A stretch of DNA of 64,000 nucleotides from an uncultured Puniceicoccaceae bacterium (GTDB lineage: Bacteria > Verrucomicrobiota > Verrucomicrobiia > Opitutales > Coraliomargaritaceae): positions 20,586 to 84,585 of the forward strand of contig CAJWMY010000002.1 of NCBI GenBank assembly GCA_913044165.1. The letters run 5' to 3'. Positions 20,831-30,084 of the stretch are shown one piece after another; position 1 is the stretch's first letter, and each line of letters begins with the position of its first letter. Position numbers and translations under genes: made by a program. A model generated the notes under the pieces. It did no database searches, had not been told where the DNA came from, and saw nothing but the letters and a program-made list of their open reading frames with translations.

Positions 20831-21853
20831 CTATCCTCTCCCAGTTTCGGCTACGTCTTTAAGAAGTAAGGCTAGGTCTTGAAGAACCATACCTGTACCA
20901 TTTGCGACCGCGGTAAGTGGATCTTCAGCAATTATAACTGGTAAGCCAGTAGCATCACTAAGGTATTGATCCAAACCACGGATCATAGCACCACCTCCAG
21001 CCAGAACGAGTCCTCTATCCACCAAGTCAGCAGATAGTTCAGGGGGACAGCGTTCAAGAGCATTTCTTACTAAATCGGTAATAGCTGAAATAGTATCAGC
21101 TAATGCGTCACGGATTTCTTCTGAGGTAATGGTGATTGTTTTAGGCAGGCCTGCTACAGAATCCCTGCCTCTAACCTCCATCGTAGATTCTTCTTCAAGC
21201 TTGAATGCCGATCCCACTTTTATTTTGATAGACTCTGCTGTACGCTCTCCGACCATTAAATTGTATGAACGTTTCATATAATTAATGATTGCTGTATCAA
21301 TTTCATCTCCCCCGACTCTTATGCTCTTAGTATAAACTACACCAGCTAATGATATAATTGCTACTTCAGTAGTTCCCCCGCCAATATCAATAATCATATT
21401 AGCGGCTGGCTCATCAATAGGAAGTCCAACGCCTATAGCGGCAGCCATAGGCTCTTCTATCAATACAACATCTCTAGCACCTGCACGTATAGCTGAATCT
21501 TTAACTGCTCGGCGCTCTACTTCTGTTATGCCAGATGGAACAGCTACAACAATGCGAGGAGCAATAAATGTTTTCTTCCGATTCACTTTACTAATGAAAT
21601 ACCTTAGCATAGCTTCAGTAATTTCAAAGTCAGCTATTACTCCATCGCGCATCGGTCGAATTGCAGTAATATTTCCTGGCGTGCGACCAAGCATGCGTTT
21701 AGCTTCTGATCCAACTGCACAAACTTTTTTACTATTACTGTATATAGCGACAACACTAGGTTCACGTAAAACAATACCTTTGTCTTTTGCAAAAACTAAG
21801 GTGTTTGCTGTGCCTAAATCAATACCAATATCGTTTGAGAGAAGTCCAATCAC
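20831..21853 (-). CDS. mreB: Rod shape-determining actin homologue MreB
   Basis: Bacterial actin that organises side-wall synthesis. Phosphate-binding [13 protein letters not shown] at the start, [24 protein letters not shown] and [14 protein letters not shown]. 340 residues. The start is the GTG at 21853 ([14 protein letters not shown]). First gene of mreB-mreC-mreD-mrdA; a 99-base AT-rich gap separates it from upstream tyrS, where its own promoter could lie. Confidence 0.97.
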   Translation of the reverse strand: MIGLLSNDIGIDLGTANTLVFAKDKGIVLREPSVVAIYSNSKKVCAVGSEAKRMLGRTPGNITAIRPMRDGVIADFEITEAMLRYFISKVNRKKTFIAPRIVVAVPSGITEVERRAVKDSAIRAGARDVVLIEEPMAAAIGVGLPIDEPAANMIIDIGGGTTEVAIISLAGVVYTKSIRVGGDEIDTAIINYMKRSYNLMVGERTAESIKIKVGSAFKLEEESTMEVRGRDSVAGLPKTITITSEEIRDALADTISAITDLVRNALERCPPELSADLVDRGLVLAGGGAMIRGLDQYLSDATGLPVIIAEDPLTAVANGTGMVLQDLALLLKDVAETGRG

Positions 21854-21952
21854 TATTTATAAAAATTAAGTTATAAAGGGCTTATATATTTCTTCTTATA
21901 CTGCCTGAAAGTCAATGCATTATGACATGAAAATCAACGAGGGCTTCATTTT

Positions 21953-23125
21953 TTAGTTTATTTTGAAGAATATACGTTTTCCGGCCTGAAAAATTTGCTC
22001 TTTATCGCTTTGGCTAATTATTTTTTGAGGGTCACAAACTTTTTCTCCATCAAGTTTTACTCCGCCTTGGGCAATTAATCTTCTAATTGCTCCCTTGCTT
22101 TCAAATAAATTTGTAGCGTGCATCACATTGATTAATAGGTCTTGGCTATCTTGTTCGCTGAGGTTCGACCAATTAAAATCAGGCATACTATCAGGTAATT
22201 TATTTTTTGAAAAAACCTGCTCAAATTGGATTAATTCATTCTCTGCAATTTCATCTGCATAAAAACGACTCACGAGTATTTTAGCTAAACTCTTTTTTGT
22301 TTGCATAGGATGATTCGCTTTTAAGGAATTAATTGATGCATCCTCATACTCCAAAAGCAGTTTATAGTAAATCCACATAGTCTCGTCATCAATAGACATA
22401 ACTTTCCCAAACATATCTCTAGGGGAGTCTGTAAAGGCGATATAATTATCCATGCTTTTTGACATTTTTTTAATGCCATCAAGGCCCACTAACAATGGCA
22501 TAGTAATTACGGCTTGTTCTGTTTTTCCTGCATCCTTCTGAAGCGCTCTGCCTACTAGCATATTGAAGAGTTGATCAGTTCCTCCAATTTCTACATCAGC
22601 ATCTAGAACCAAAGAATCATATCCTTGTATTAAAGGATATAGAAATTCTATAATGGAAATAGGGGCATTAGAGGCGAAACGTTTCGAGAAGTCGTCTCGC
22701 TCAAGCATACGGGCAACAGTCATCTTCCGTGCAAGTTTCAAGCAGTCTTCGAATTGCAATGAATCAAACCACTCGCTATTGTAGTGTACTTTTGTTTTTC
22801 CTTTATCTAAGATTTTAAATGCCTGTTCGAGGTAAGTGTCAGCATTTCTTTTTATGGTTTCTTTTGTCAAAACAGGTCGCGTAGAAGATCTTCCAGATGG
22901 GTCACCTATTAGAGTAGTGAAATCGCCAATGATTAAATTTGCTTCATGTCCAAATTCTTGAAATTGTCTAAGTTTATTGAATACAACAAGATGCCCAAAA
23001 GTTAAGTCTGGACGAGTTGGGTCTACGCCTAATTTTATTTTAAGGGGTTTAGAGTTCTTTAATTTTATTTCTAGTGAATCTTGTCCAATTAAGGTGTCTG
23101 TATTTTTTAAAAGAGCTTCAATCAT
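21953..23125 (-). CDS. tyrS: Tyrosyl-tRNA synthetase
   Basis: Class I synthetase charging tRNA-Tyr. HIGH-type motif in DPTRPDLTFGHLVVF, the KMSKS motif intact in IKKMSKSMDNYI, and a C-terminal S4-like RNA-binding domain (GAIRRLIAQGGVKLDGEKV). 390 residues. The KMSKS (not KFGKS) form places it in the TyrZ-like group. Downstream of rlmB by 24 bases on the same strand. Confidence 0.95.
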   Translation of the reverse strand: MIEALLKNTDTLIGQDSLEIKLKNSKPLKIKLGVDPTRPDLTFGHLVVFNKLRQFQEFGHEANLIIGDFTTLIGDPSGRSSTRPVLTKETIKRNADTYLEQAFKILDKGKTKVHYNSEWFDSLQFEDCLKLARKMTVARMLERDDFSKRFASNAPISIIEFLYPLIQGYDSLVLDADVEIGGTDQLFNMLVGRALQKDAGKTEQAVITMPLLVGLDGIKKMSKSMDNYIAFTDSPRDMFGKVMSIDDETMWIYYKLLLEYEDASINSLKANHPMQTKKSLAKILVSRFYADEIAENELIQFEQVFSKNKLPDSMPDFNWSNLSEQDSQDLLINVMHATNLFESKGAIRRLIAQGGVKLDGEKVCDPQKIISQSDKEQIFQAGKRIFFKIN

Positions 23126-23149
23126 ATTTATCTAAATTATAGTTATCAA

Positions 23150-23719
23150 TCAGGTTTTTCTTTGTCTTACAGTCTCGTATAAGCAAACTCCCGCAGAGAC
23201 GGAAACGTTTAGGCAATCCACTTTTCCTGCCATAGGGATAGAGATTGTACAATCACATAGTTCGCCTGTAATTTTTCTCAAACCCCATCCCTCGCTTCCT
23301 AAAACAAAAGCAGTAGGTTGATCCAAATTTAAATCGTAAAGGCACGAAGTCCCTTGGTCGGAGGTTCCAACGATTTGTAGGCCTTTAGTTTTAAGCTTCC
23401 TCAAAAGATTTTGAATGTTTTTAACTTTTAAGAACGGAGTATCGTCCGCGCCTCCGCAAGCTATATCTTTAACAGTATCAGTTATTCCGCAGGCTCCCTT
23501 TACCGGGGCAATTACTGCATGTACGCCAGCGCCGGAAGCTGTTCTCAAACAAGCGCCTAAATTATGAGGGTCTTGGATGCCTTCCAAAATCAAGAGAAGG
23601 GGATTAGGTTCCAAGCTTAACATATCCATTAAGGCATCTTCATTCTCCAACAAAATAGGAGCCGATGGCTGAGAATATCGCGGTGGGCGTTTTATTTTAC
23701 GAATAGAATTTCTTCCCAT
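23150..23719 (-). CDS. SpoU-family RNA 2'-O-methyltransferase, RlmB/TrmH-like, without N-terminal substrate domain
   Basis: SPOUT-fold methyltransferase acting on rRNA or tRNA ribose. Motif 1 is ILEGIQDPHNLGACLRTA, motif 2 VLGSEGWGLRK, and motif 3 IPMAGKVDCLNVSVSAG. At 189 residues it is about 55 shorter than RlmB. The N-terminal L30e-like substrate-binding domain is reduced to a basic 25-residue leader (MGRNSIRKIKRPPRYSQ). The RNA target is therefore uncertain. Twelve bases after ruvB. Confidence 0.85.
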   Translation of the reverse strand: MGRNSIRKIKRPPRYSQPSAPILLENEDALMDMLSLEPNPLLLILEGIQDPHNLGACLRTASGAGVHAVIAPVKGACGITDTVKDIACGGADDTPFLKVKNIQNLLRKLKTKGLQIVGTSDQGTSCLYDLNLDQPTAFVLGSEGWGLRKITGELCDCTISIPMAGKVDCLNVSVSAGVCLYETVRQRKT

Positions 23720-23730
23720 AATAGCATCAA

Positions 23731-24774
23731 CTATAATAATGTATCTTGCTTAGAGTTTTTGGGGTGCATCCCAACGACTTCCCAACCTTTTGCTGAGAGT
23801 ACTCGCCCTTGGGGCGATCGAGCTACGTAACCCTCTTGAATTAAATATGGTTCGTGGACTTCTTCAAGAGTGTGCGCTTCTTCAGAAACTGCAACAGATA
23901 GCGTCTTTAATCCAACGGGGCCTCCTTTATAATTTTCTGCCATTATCTTTAAAATTTTCTTATCTAATTCATCGAGTCCTCTATGATCAATTTCTAGGAG
24001 TTCTAATGCAGCACTTGCTTGTTCTTTATTGATAATGCCATCACTTTTTTGCACAGCATAATCTCGGCAAAAATTTACTAAATTATTAGCAATTCTTGGG
24101 GTTCCTCGAGCCCTTTTTGCAATTTCATGAGCCCCATCATTTGTGAATGGAACCTTTAAAATTTTACAGGTTCTTTGGACAATGCTTTCCAGGGTTTCAA
24201 GGTCGTAATAATCTAGTCTAGATTGTAGTGTAAAGCGACTTCTAAGCGGAGCAGTTAAAAGACCCACACGTGTAGTTGCTCCAACCAGAGTAAATTTCGG
24301 GAGATTAAGCTGAACACTTCGGGCATTTGGACCTTGGTCTATCATAATATCAATACGATAATCCTCCATCGCAGAGTATAGATATTCTTCCACCGTTTTA
24401 GGTACCCTATGGATTTCATCAATAAAGAGCAGATCTCCTTCATTTAAATTAGTTAGTAAGCCGGCTAAGTCTCCTGGTTTATCTATTACTGGCCCAGAGG
24501 TAACAACTACTTGCGCTTCCATTTCATGCCCTAAAATTAATGAAAGGGTTGTTTTCCCAAGACCGGGGGGTCCACTAAGCAAGATATGATTAAGTGGCTC
24601 ATTTCTAGAAAGTGCAGAACCAACCATAATTGATAGACGCTCCACGGTCTTTTTTTGCCCAGAAAATCCTTTTAGCTCATTTGGGCGCAGGATAGATTCT
24701 GTCAGGCCGGCATCTGCCTTTTTAAAATCATTTGAAGAGATAGCCTCAGGGGGAAAGTCTTTAGAGTCTGTCAT
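23731..24774 (-). CDS. ruvB: Holliday junction branch-migration helicase RuvB
   Basis: AAA+ hexameric motor moving Holliday junctions with RuvA. LRPNELKGFSGQ leads into Walker A GPPGLGKTTLSL, Walker B LLFIDEIHRV, sensor GATTRVGLLTAPLRSRF, and the C-terminal winged helix (PYLIQEGYVARSPQGRVLS). 347 residues. Between murA and the SpoU methyltransferase; ruvA is not adjacent. Confidence 0.97.
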   Translation of the reverse strand: MTDSKDFPPEAISSNDFKKADAGLTESILRPNELKGFSGQKKTVERLSIMVGSALSRNEPLNHILLSGPPGLGKTTLSLILGHEMEAQVVVTSGPVIDKPGDLAGLLTNLNEGDLLFIDEIHRVPKTVEEYLYSAMEDYRIDIMIDQGPNARSVQLNLPKFTLVGATTRVGLLTAPLRSRFTLQSRLDYYDLETLESIVQRTCKILKVPFTNDGAHEIAKRARGTPRIANNLVNFCRDYAVQKSDGIINKEQASAALELLEIDHRGLDELDKKILKIMAENYKGGPVGLKTLSVAVSEEAHTLEEVHEPYLIQEGYVARSPQGRVLSAKGWEVVGMHPKNSKQDTLL

Positions 24775-24833
24775 GCAATATATTTAGACAGATAATAATT
24801 TTAAATTCAACTGACAATTTAATTTATAGGGAG

Positions 24834-26129
24834 TTAAATTTCAAATAAATTTGCAGGGAGATCTTTGTCGGATAGGCGTTCTATTTTCGCCCCGAGTGTA
24901 TTCAGCTTCTGCTCAAAAGACTCATAGCCTCGGTCGAGGTGGTAAATCCGCTGAACCCAGGTCTCATTTTGTCCTGCTAGGCCTGCTAAAATTAAAGCAG
25001 CAGAGGCCCTAAGATCTGATGCCATGACTGGCGCCCCAGAAAATTTACATGGTCCTTTTATTATAGCACTGGGACCCTCTATAGCAATATTTGCTCCCAT
25101 TCGTTGTAATTCAGGGACATGCATAAAGCGATTCGGGTAAATTTTTTCTGTTATTATGGAAATACCTTTTGTGATAGACATTAAGGAAGACATTTGCGCC
25201 TGCAAATCAGTAGGAAAGCCAGGATAAGGTAAAGTTATAATATCCACAGGCTTAAGATTCCCTTTGTGCGGAAATATTGTAATTGAGTCTTCGGTAACCT
25301 CTATCTGCAATTCGGCTTCATGTAACTTATCTAAAAACGCACCTAGGTAGGTATAGGATATTCCATTTAAACGAACATTTCCTTGAGTCATAGCAGCAGC
25401 TATTATAAAAGTGCCAGCTTCAATTCTGTCAGGGATTACTTTGTGTTCGCATCCACTGAGTTTTTTAACTCCAGTAATAATTAATTCTGGGCCCCCAATA
25501 TTTTCTATTTTTGCACCCATTTTAGTAAGCATTTGACACAAATCAATGATTTCAGGTTCGCATGCGGCACTTTCTATACGCGTTTTCCCAGAAGCCAAAA
25601 CAGAGGCCATAATTAAATTCGCTGTACCGGTTACCGTACTTCCATTTCGCCCTCCTAGAAATACATCGGAGCCAGCGATTTGAGATGCGTCTACATGTAC
25701 ATACCCTTCAGAAATAGAAACTTTACAATTTAATTTCCTTAAGCCTTTTAAATGAAGATCAATCGGCCTAGGGCCAATAACACATCCACCTGGAATTGAG
25801 ATCTCTGCCTTTTTTAATCGTCCGACAAGTGGGCCAAGGAGGCAAACCGAGGCACGCATCTTACGAACCAATTCATATGGTGCAACATGGGAAATTTTTT
25901 CAGCTTGAACAACCCATTTGCCAATTTTTGGGTTTTCTACTTTGGCACCTAGATACTCCAAAATTTCAACCATATAGCGAATATCACTAAGGCCTGGAAT
26001 ATTTGTTAAGGTTATTCGCTCATTGGTAAGAAGGCAGGCAGCAAAAATAGGTAATGCGGCATTTTTCGAGCCACTGATAGTTATTTCTCCTTCCAGCGGC
26101 TGACCGCCATAAACGCGAAAAACATCCAT
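24834..26129 (-). CDS. murA: UDP-N-acetylglucosamine 1-carboxyvinyltransferase
   Basis: First committed step of peptidoglycan precursor synthesis, adding enolpyruvate to UDP-GlcNAc. GSKNAALPIFAA at the start and RASVCLLGPLVGRLKKAEISIPGGC, whose flexible loop keeps the Cys targeted by fosfomycin (GGCVIGPRP). Also GFPTDLQAQ and DLRASAALILAGLAG. 431 residues. It heads the wall and repair genes on this strand, after the basic unknown protein. Confidence 0.96.
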   Translation of the reverse strand: MDVFRVYGGQPLEGEITISGSKNAALPIFAACLLTNERITLTNIPGLSDIRYMVEILEYLGAKVENPKIGKWVVQAEKISHVAPYELVRKMRASVCLLGPLVGRLKKAEISIPGGCVIGPRPIDLHLKGLRKLNCKVSISEGYVHVDASQIAGSDVFLGGRNGSTVTGTANLIMASVLASGKTRIESAACEPEIIDLCQMLTKMGAKIENIGGPELIITGVKKLSGCEHKVIPDRIEAGTFIIAAAMTQGNVRLNGISYTYLGAFLDKLHEAELQIEVTEDSITIFPHKGNLKPVDIITLPYPGFPTDLQAQMSSLMSITKGISIITEKIYPNRFMHVPELQRMGANIAIEGPSAIIKGPCKFSGAPVMASDLRASAALILAGLAGQNETWVQRIYHLDRGYESFEQKLNTLGAKIERLSDKDLPANLFEI

Positions 26130-26146
26130 GAATTTTAATTTTAGGA

Positions 26147-26707
26147 TTAACGTCTTCGCTGATTAGGATTCGAGCGTCTTCGTTGCCTTCCTTTATTGTA
26201 ATGTGTTTTCCTCCCGCGCCCACGGGGAGAGTTCTTTTTTGCTTTCCCAAAAAGGCCTGCAAAAATTGATGCTATTGCCGACAAAAAGCCTTTTTTCTTT
26301 CTTGTTCTTCGGCGACTTTTCTTTTCAGCATATCTAGCTTCCCTAGCTTTCTTTTTTTCAGAAACTTTTTCTTCGATTTCTTGAATAACTCTCAATGTTT
26401 CTTGGCTTATAGGAGATTTTTTTTTCTTAGGCGATGAAGACTTATTCTCATGTAATTTTTTACTTGGAGTAGATTCTTCATAATCGGATATAGCGGAAGA
26501 TTTAGCCTCTTCTGTTGCAGAAGATTCGATTTGTTCTTCTTTTATTTCACTTGGAGTTAGTTCTCCAATATTTGGCATAGATGTATTTGAGCTATATTCA
26601 TTTTTGAAACCACCACTTCTTCGGCGCGTTCGAGCTTTATCTGAGTTTCTAGGAGAGTAAGGGACCTCTTCTTTATTTTTATTTTCTTCTTCTTCGAATT
26701 TTGGCAT
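26147..26707 (-). CDS. Arg/Lys-rich low-complexity protein of unknown function
   Basis: 186 residues with no family I recognise. The N-terminal two thirds are charged and Ser/Glu-rich, apparently disordered. A helical Lys/Glu stretch lies near 115-150. A short hydrophobic amphipathic segment (GFLSAIASIFAGLFG) follows, then an RGRGRK and Arg-rich tail ending RRRSNPNQRRR. The tail suggests binding to RNA, DNA or acidic lipid (inference). It ends 17 bases before murA on the same strand, so it is probably cotranscribed. The start is the ATG at 26707. Confidence 0.7.
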   Translation of the reverse strand: MPKFEEEENKNKEEVPYSPRNSDKARTRRRSGGFKNEYSSNTSMPNIGELTPSEIKEEQIESSATEEAKSSAISDYEESTPSKKLHENKSSSPKKKKSPISQETLRVIQEIEEKVSEKKKAREARYAEKKSRRRTRKKKGFLSAIASIFAGLFGKAKKNSPRGRGRKTHYNKGRQRRRSNPNQRRR

Positions 26708-26913
26708 AATTAATGTGTACTATTAGGTTAATAGTTTTGACGTATTTTTACATCAGGGAACGATTTTTATAGATTATAAATCAAACTATCTATAAAGTTA
26801 TGAATCATTTATGGCTATATCAGGAATATTTTGATCGCAAGTTTTTAATTATTTTTGTGTTTTTGTATAAGGAATCAACTTGCCCTTAGTACTAGGGTGC
26901 TTATTTCTTATAT
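26708..26913. other. Longest intergenic region (206 bases), divergent promoters expected
   Basis: AT-rich gap between the basic protein gene (minus) and the dUTPase gene (plus). It must hold both promoters, but no clean -35/-10 pair stands out. A near-palindrome, CCCT-TAGTACTA-GGG with one bulged T, lies at 26883-26897, about 17 bases before the dUTPase ATG, and could be an operator. No RNA gene is seen. Confidence 0.4.
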
Positions 26914-27285
26914 ATGGACAAACTAGAAAAAATTTTTGAAATGCAGGATACCCTTAATCAACGTATTGGCGTTAATACGAGAGATTTAGACCAAGAAGAA
27001 AAAAATAAGTGGGTATTGAACTATACTCGGGCGATGCAGCAAGAGATTGCGGAATTAATCGATTCTGTCCCATGGAAATGGTGGGCAAAATACCAAGAAT
27101 TCGATGAGCAAAACGCCAAGGTTGAAATTATTGATCTTTTTCACTTTCTGATTTCTCTAGCTCAGGTTATGGGCATGACTCCGGAAGATGTTTATGAGGC
27201 ATATATTAAAAAAAATGAAGTGAATCACAAGCGTCAAGAAAGTGGCTACATAAGTAAAGATGAGGAAGATTCCAAGCACATTTAA
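26914..27285 (+). CDS. All-alpha (dimeric-type) dUTP pyrophosphatase
   Basis: Likely hydrolyses dUTP to dUMP, keeping uracil out of DNA; a member of the MazG-like all-alpha NTP pyrophosphatases. Metal-binding acidic motifs are visible as EIAELIDSVPWKWW (ExxE) and VEIIDLFHFLISL (ExxD). 123 residues, with the KWWAK segment typical of dimeric dUTPases. Starts at the ATG 26914 and is followed after 28 bases by a CPBP protease. Confidence 0.82.
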   Translation: MDKLEKIFEMQDTLNQRIGVNTRDLDQEEKNKWVLNYTRAMQQEIAELIDSVPWKWWAKYQEFDEQNAKVEIIDLFHFLISLAQVMGMTPEDVYEAYIKKNEVNHKRQESGYISKDEEDSKHI

Positions 27286-27313
27286 ATTTTGTAATTTTTG
27301 CTAGTTTTTGGTA

Positions 27314-27916
27314 ATGAATGATTCGCCGTTAATAGTTTTTTTATATAGTGCTATCGCCTTGTATTTAGGCTATTTATATCGTTGTGATATCAAAGCTTTT
27401 TGCAGTGGATTACATAATTCTAAATCTTTGCCCGGAGCTATGCCTATAAGCTTTATGCTAGTATCTTTTTCTATATTAGCAGGGGCTTTTCTTTTAGCAA
27501 ACGCCGTATTGGGGGAGTATGCTTTAGGTTTAGTTGAGTTACAAAATGATATGGTCTGGTTTTTTCTATTTGCCGCACTTTCTGCTGGAGTAATTGAAGA
27601 GCTTATCTTTCGTGGTTACCTAGTTATTGAGAATAAAGGAAGTAAAGTATTGGTGTTAAGTTGCATTGGGTTTTCTTTTCTATTTGCATTGATTCACCCT
27701 AATCTGTGGTCTTTTGACGGAGGATTTCATTGGATATTTTCAACTAAAGCTTTTTACGATACTTGGATCCTTGTTTTAAACTCTATAATTTTTTACGGTT
27801 TAAGGTTTGGGCCCTGGAATCCACTCCGCTCAATTTTCCCCTCAATGATTGCACATGGGGCCTTCAATTTTGGAGTTTTTGGCGTAAAGTGGTTTCAGGG
27901 GTATATAGTTTTTTAA
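27314..27916 (+). CDS. CPBP-family intramembrane glutamic protease
   Basis: Polytopic membrane protein of the Rce1/CPBP (Abi) family. Motif 1 is GVIEELIFRGYLV, motif 2 LFALIHPN and motif 3 IAHGAFNFGVF, giving the Glu/Arg/His set. About 200 residues with roughly six membrane segments. The track start at 27308 is TTG (MVM...); the ATG at 27314 is more likely. The substrate is unknown. Its last bases overlap convergent M3 peptidase by 4. Confidence 0.85.
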   Translation: MNDSPLIVFLYSAIALYLGYLYRCDIKAFCSGLHNSKSLPGAMPISFMLVSFSILAGAFLLANAVLGEYALGLVELQNDMVWFFLFAALSAGVIEELIFRGYLVIENKGSKVLVLSCIGFSFLFALIHPNLWSFDGGFHWIFSTKAFYDTWILVLNSIIFYGLRFGPWNPLRSIFPSMIAHGAFNFGVFGVKWFQGYIVF

Positions 27917-30051
27917 TCTAAAATTCCGTCTCTTTTCAAAAGAGCTTTGCTGTCAGGCTTTCTTCCCATAAAATCTTCAAAAAGTTGAAGGGGCTCTTTT
28001 GAGTTCCCCATAGCTAAGATTGTGTCTCTGAACTTTTTTCCAATAGAGGCACTTAGGATCCCTTCTTTTTGGAAACGAGTGAAAGCATCTGCATCTAAAA
28101 CTTCAGCCCATTTATAGGAGTAGTATCCAGCTGCATAACCAGTTGAACTGCTAAACAGATGGCCAAAATTACACGTAATTGGCTTTGGCTTATTTAGGAA
28201 AGCATATTGATAGTCTTTAAGCTGATTTTCTAAATAAGAGTCGATAGGTTCTTCTTTCAATATCCAATCTCTGTGTAAGTCTAAATCAAGCTTTGCTAGA
28301 TTTAATTGTCGCATTGTATGAATAGCTTTAAAGTGATTCTTAGAGGCGCACATTTTATTGAAAAGGATTTCTGGAATTTTCGATTGATCTTTATAGTGCC
28401 TTGCAAACAGATCTAAGCTAGCGCTTTCCCAACACCAATTTTCCATAATTTGAGATGGAAGCTCTACAAAATCCCAGGCAACATTTACGCCATTGAGTGA
28501 AGGAATGGGAACATTCCCACATAGGTGATGCAGGAGATGACCAAATTCATGAAAAATAGTTTCCACTTCAGGATGATTGAGAAGTGCAGGTTTATTTTTT
28601 AATGGGGCAGTTAAGTTTCCACAAATCAGACCAAGGTGGGGAGTTGATTCAGCCTTTCTTGTGCCAGTGCGCAGATAATTCATCCAAGCCCCACTTCGTT
28701 TTGAATTTCTTGAATGCCAGTCAGTATAAAAATGCCCTAGTAGCTTGCCCGTTGCTATATCTATTAGTTCATATAGTTTCACGTCAGGATGCCAAACTTC
28801 AGCAAGGCCTGTGGGGTTGACTTCAGCGTATGGGGCGGCTGCAACTTTGTCTGTATCAATGTAGATGCTTTCTAGTTCTTTAATATCAATGCCAAAAAGT
28901 TTTTTGCTGATTAAAAAAAGACCATGTATGACTTTCTCTATTTGAAAATAAGGACGTAAACTTTCTTCATCAAATTCAAAGTATTCTTTTTGGTGTAATT
29001 GGGTCCAGTAAGAAACATCCCACGGCTCAAGTCTATTTGGTGATTCGGAGTCTTTAGAGTTTTTATAATCTACCAAGGTTTTGTATTCAGCATCAAAATG
29101 TTTTTTTATTTGCCGTTGCATTGTTTTGATGAAATTTGATGCGGATGCTCCATTCCTTACCATTCTTCTACTTGTAGTGTGCTCGGCAAAATCTTTTTTT
29201 CCAACAATTTGAGCGTATTGATGCCGTAAATGCAGGATTCTCTCAACTAGTCCTCCGTTTTCATAAGGGGGGGTTCTCCCAACAGATTGGTATGCGCACC
29301 AAAAAACTTTTCTTAGGGCTGAATTTTTTGCATAGGTAATAACGGGAATAAAGCTTGTGGAATCGAGTGTGAATCGCCAAGTAGGTCTTTTATTGTCAGA
29401 ATTTTTTGGGGTATTTAATGGATGCTTTTTTGCGCTTTCCTCTGCTGCTTGAAGTGCAGATTTTGGTAGCCCTTTCAATAATTCCTTATCGTAAACTCTA
29501 TACTCCCAAGCGTTAGTAGCATCTAGACAATTTTCGGAATACTTTTGTGTTAGCTTTGCTAGTTCTTTTTGTATTTTTTTAAGGGTTATTTTTTTCTCGG
29601 CATTTAAATCAGCACCCTCTTCTTTAAAATCTTCTAGTGTTTCTGCAATGTGCCTATTTTCAACCGGATTTAGGTCTTTGGGATTGATGTGTTTAGCCGC
29701 AAATTTAAAGATATCCCATAAGTTTGGATTTAGGGGAATATTGGCATAAAATTGTGTCACAATGGGGAGCATCTTATTATGTGCTTTGCGTAACATTTTT
29801 GAATTTCTTACGCTATCTAAATGGCTTACAAACCCCCAAGCAGTATTGAGGGGTTCAAGTCCTTCTTCAAATGCCTCAAAAGTATTCTTATAATTAATTT
29901 TTGAGGTGTTTTTTGGCTGTTCAGAAATAGCCTGGATTGTTGCGCCCGCAATTTTAAGTGCTTTAGAAATGTCTGCCTCAATAGCATTCGGGTTCATTTT
30001 TGACCAATTGGGCAGGTGTTTTTTCTGGAGAAAAGGGTGCTTTAGTGACAT
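27913..30051 (-). CDS. M3-family oligopeptidase (oligopeptidase A / Dcp type)
   Basis: Cytosolic zinc metallopeptidase degrading short peptides. The zinc site is VETIFHEFGHLLHH, followed downstream by an Asn/Glu-rich helix (MENWCWESASL) with the third ligand. A long helical N-terminal half (residues 1-400) covers the active site, as in neurolysin-like enzymes. 712 residues, slightly longer than E. coli PrlC (680). No signal peptide. Downstream of the binding-protein gene by 33 bases on the same strand. Confidence 0.92.
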   Translation of the reverse strand: MSLKHPFLQKKHLPNWSKMNPNAIEADISKALKIAGATIQAISEQPKNTSKINYKNTFEAFEEGLEPLNTAWGFVSHLDSVRNSKMLRKAHNKMLPIVTQFYANIPLNPNLWDIFKFAAKHINPKDLNPVENRHIAETLEDFKEEGADLNAEKKITLKKIQKELAKLTQKYSENCLDATNAWEYRVYDKELLKGLPKSALQAAEESAKKHPLNTPKNSDNKRPTWRFTLDSTSFIPVITYAKNSALRKVFWCAYQSVGRTPPYENGGLVERILHLRHQYAQIVGKKDFAEHTTSRRMVRNGASASNFIKTMQRQIKKHFDAEYKTLVDYKNSKDSESPNRLEPWDVSYWTQLHQKEYFEFDEESLRPYFQIEKVIHGLFLISKKLFGIDIKELESIYIDTDKVAAAPYAEVNPTGLAEVWHPDVKLYELIDIATGKLLGHFYTDWHSRNSKRSGAWMNYLRTGTRKAESTPHLGLICGNLTAPLKNKPALLNHPEVETIFHEFGHLLHHLCGNVPIPSLNGVNVAWDFVELPSQIMENWCWESASLDLFARHYKDQSKIPEILFNKMCASKNHFKAIHTMRQLNLAKLDLDLHRDWILKEEPIDSYLENQLKDYQYAFLNKPKPITCNFGHLFSSSTGYAAGYYSYKWAEVLDADAFTRFQKEGILSASIGKKFRDTILAMGNSKEPLQLFEDFMGRKPDSKALLKRDGILD

Positions 30052-30084
30052 AATAATTACTTGCTTGCGATTACGAAGAATTAT

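Noticed and set aside
21854-21952. TTGACT and TATAAG before mreB as a promoter
   Set aside because: The pair is only about 9 bases apart, and no other box lies at a proper distance, although a promoter in this gap is still likely.
26020-26262. 80-residue minus-strand ORF between murA and the basic protein gene
   Set aside because: Out-of-frame shadow overlapping both real genes.
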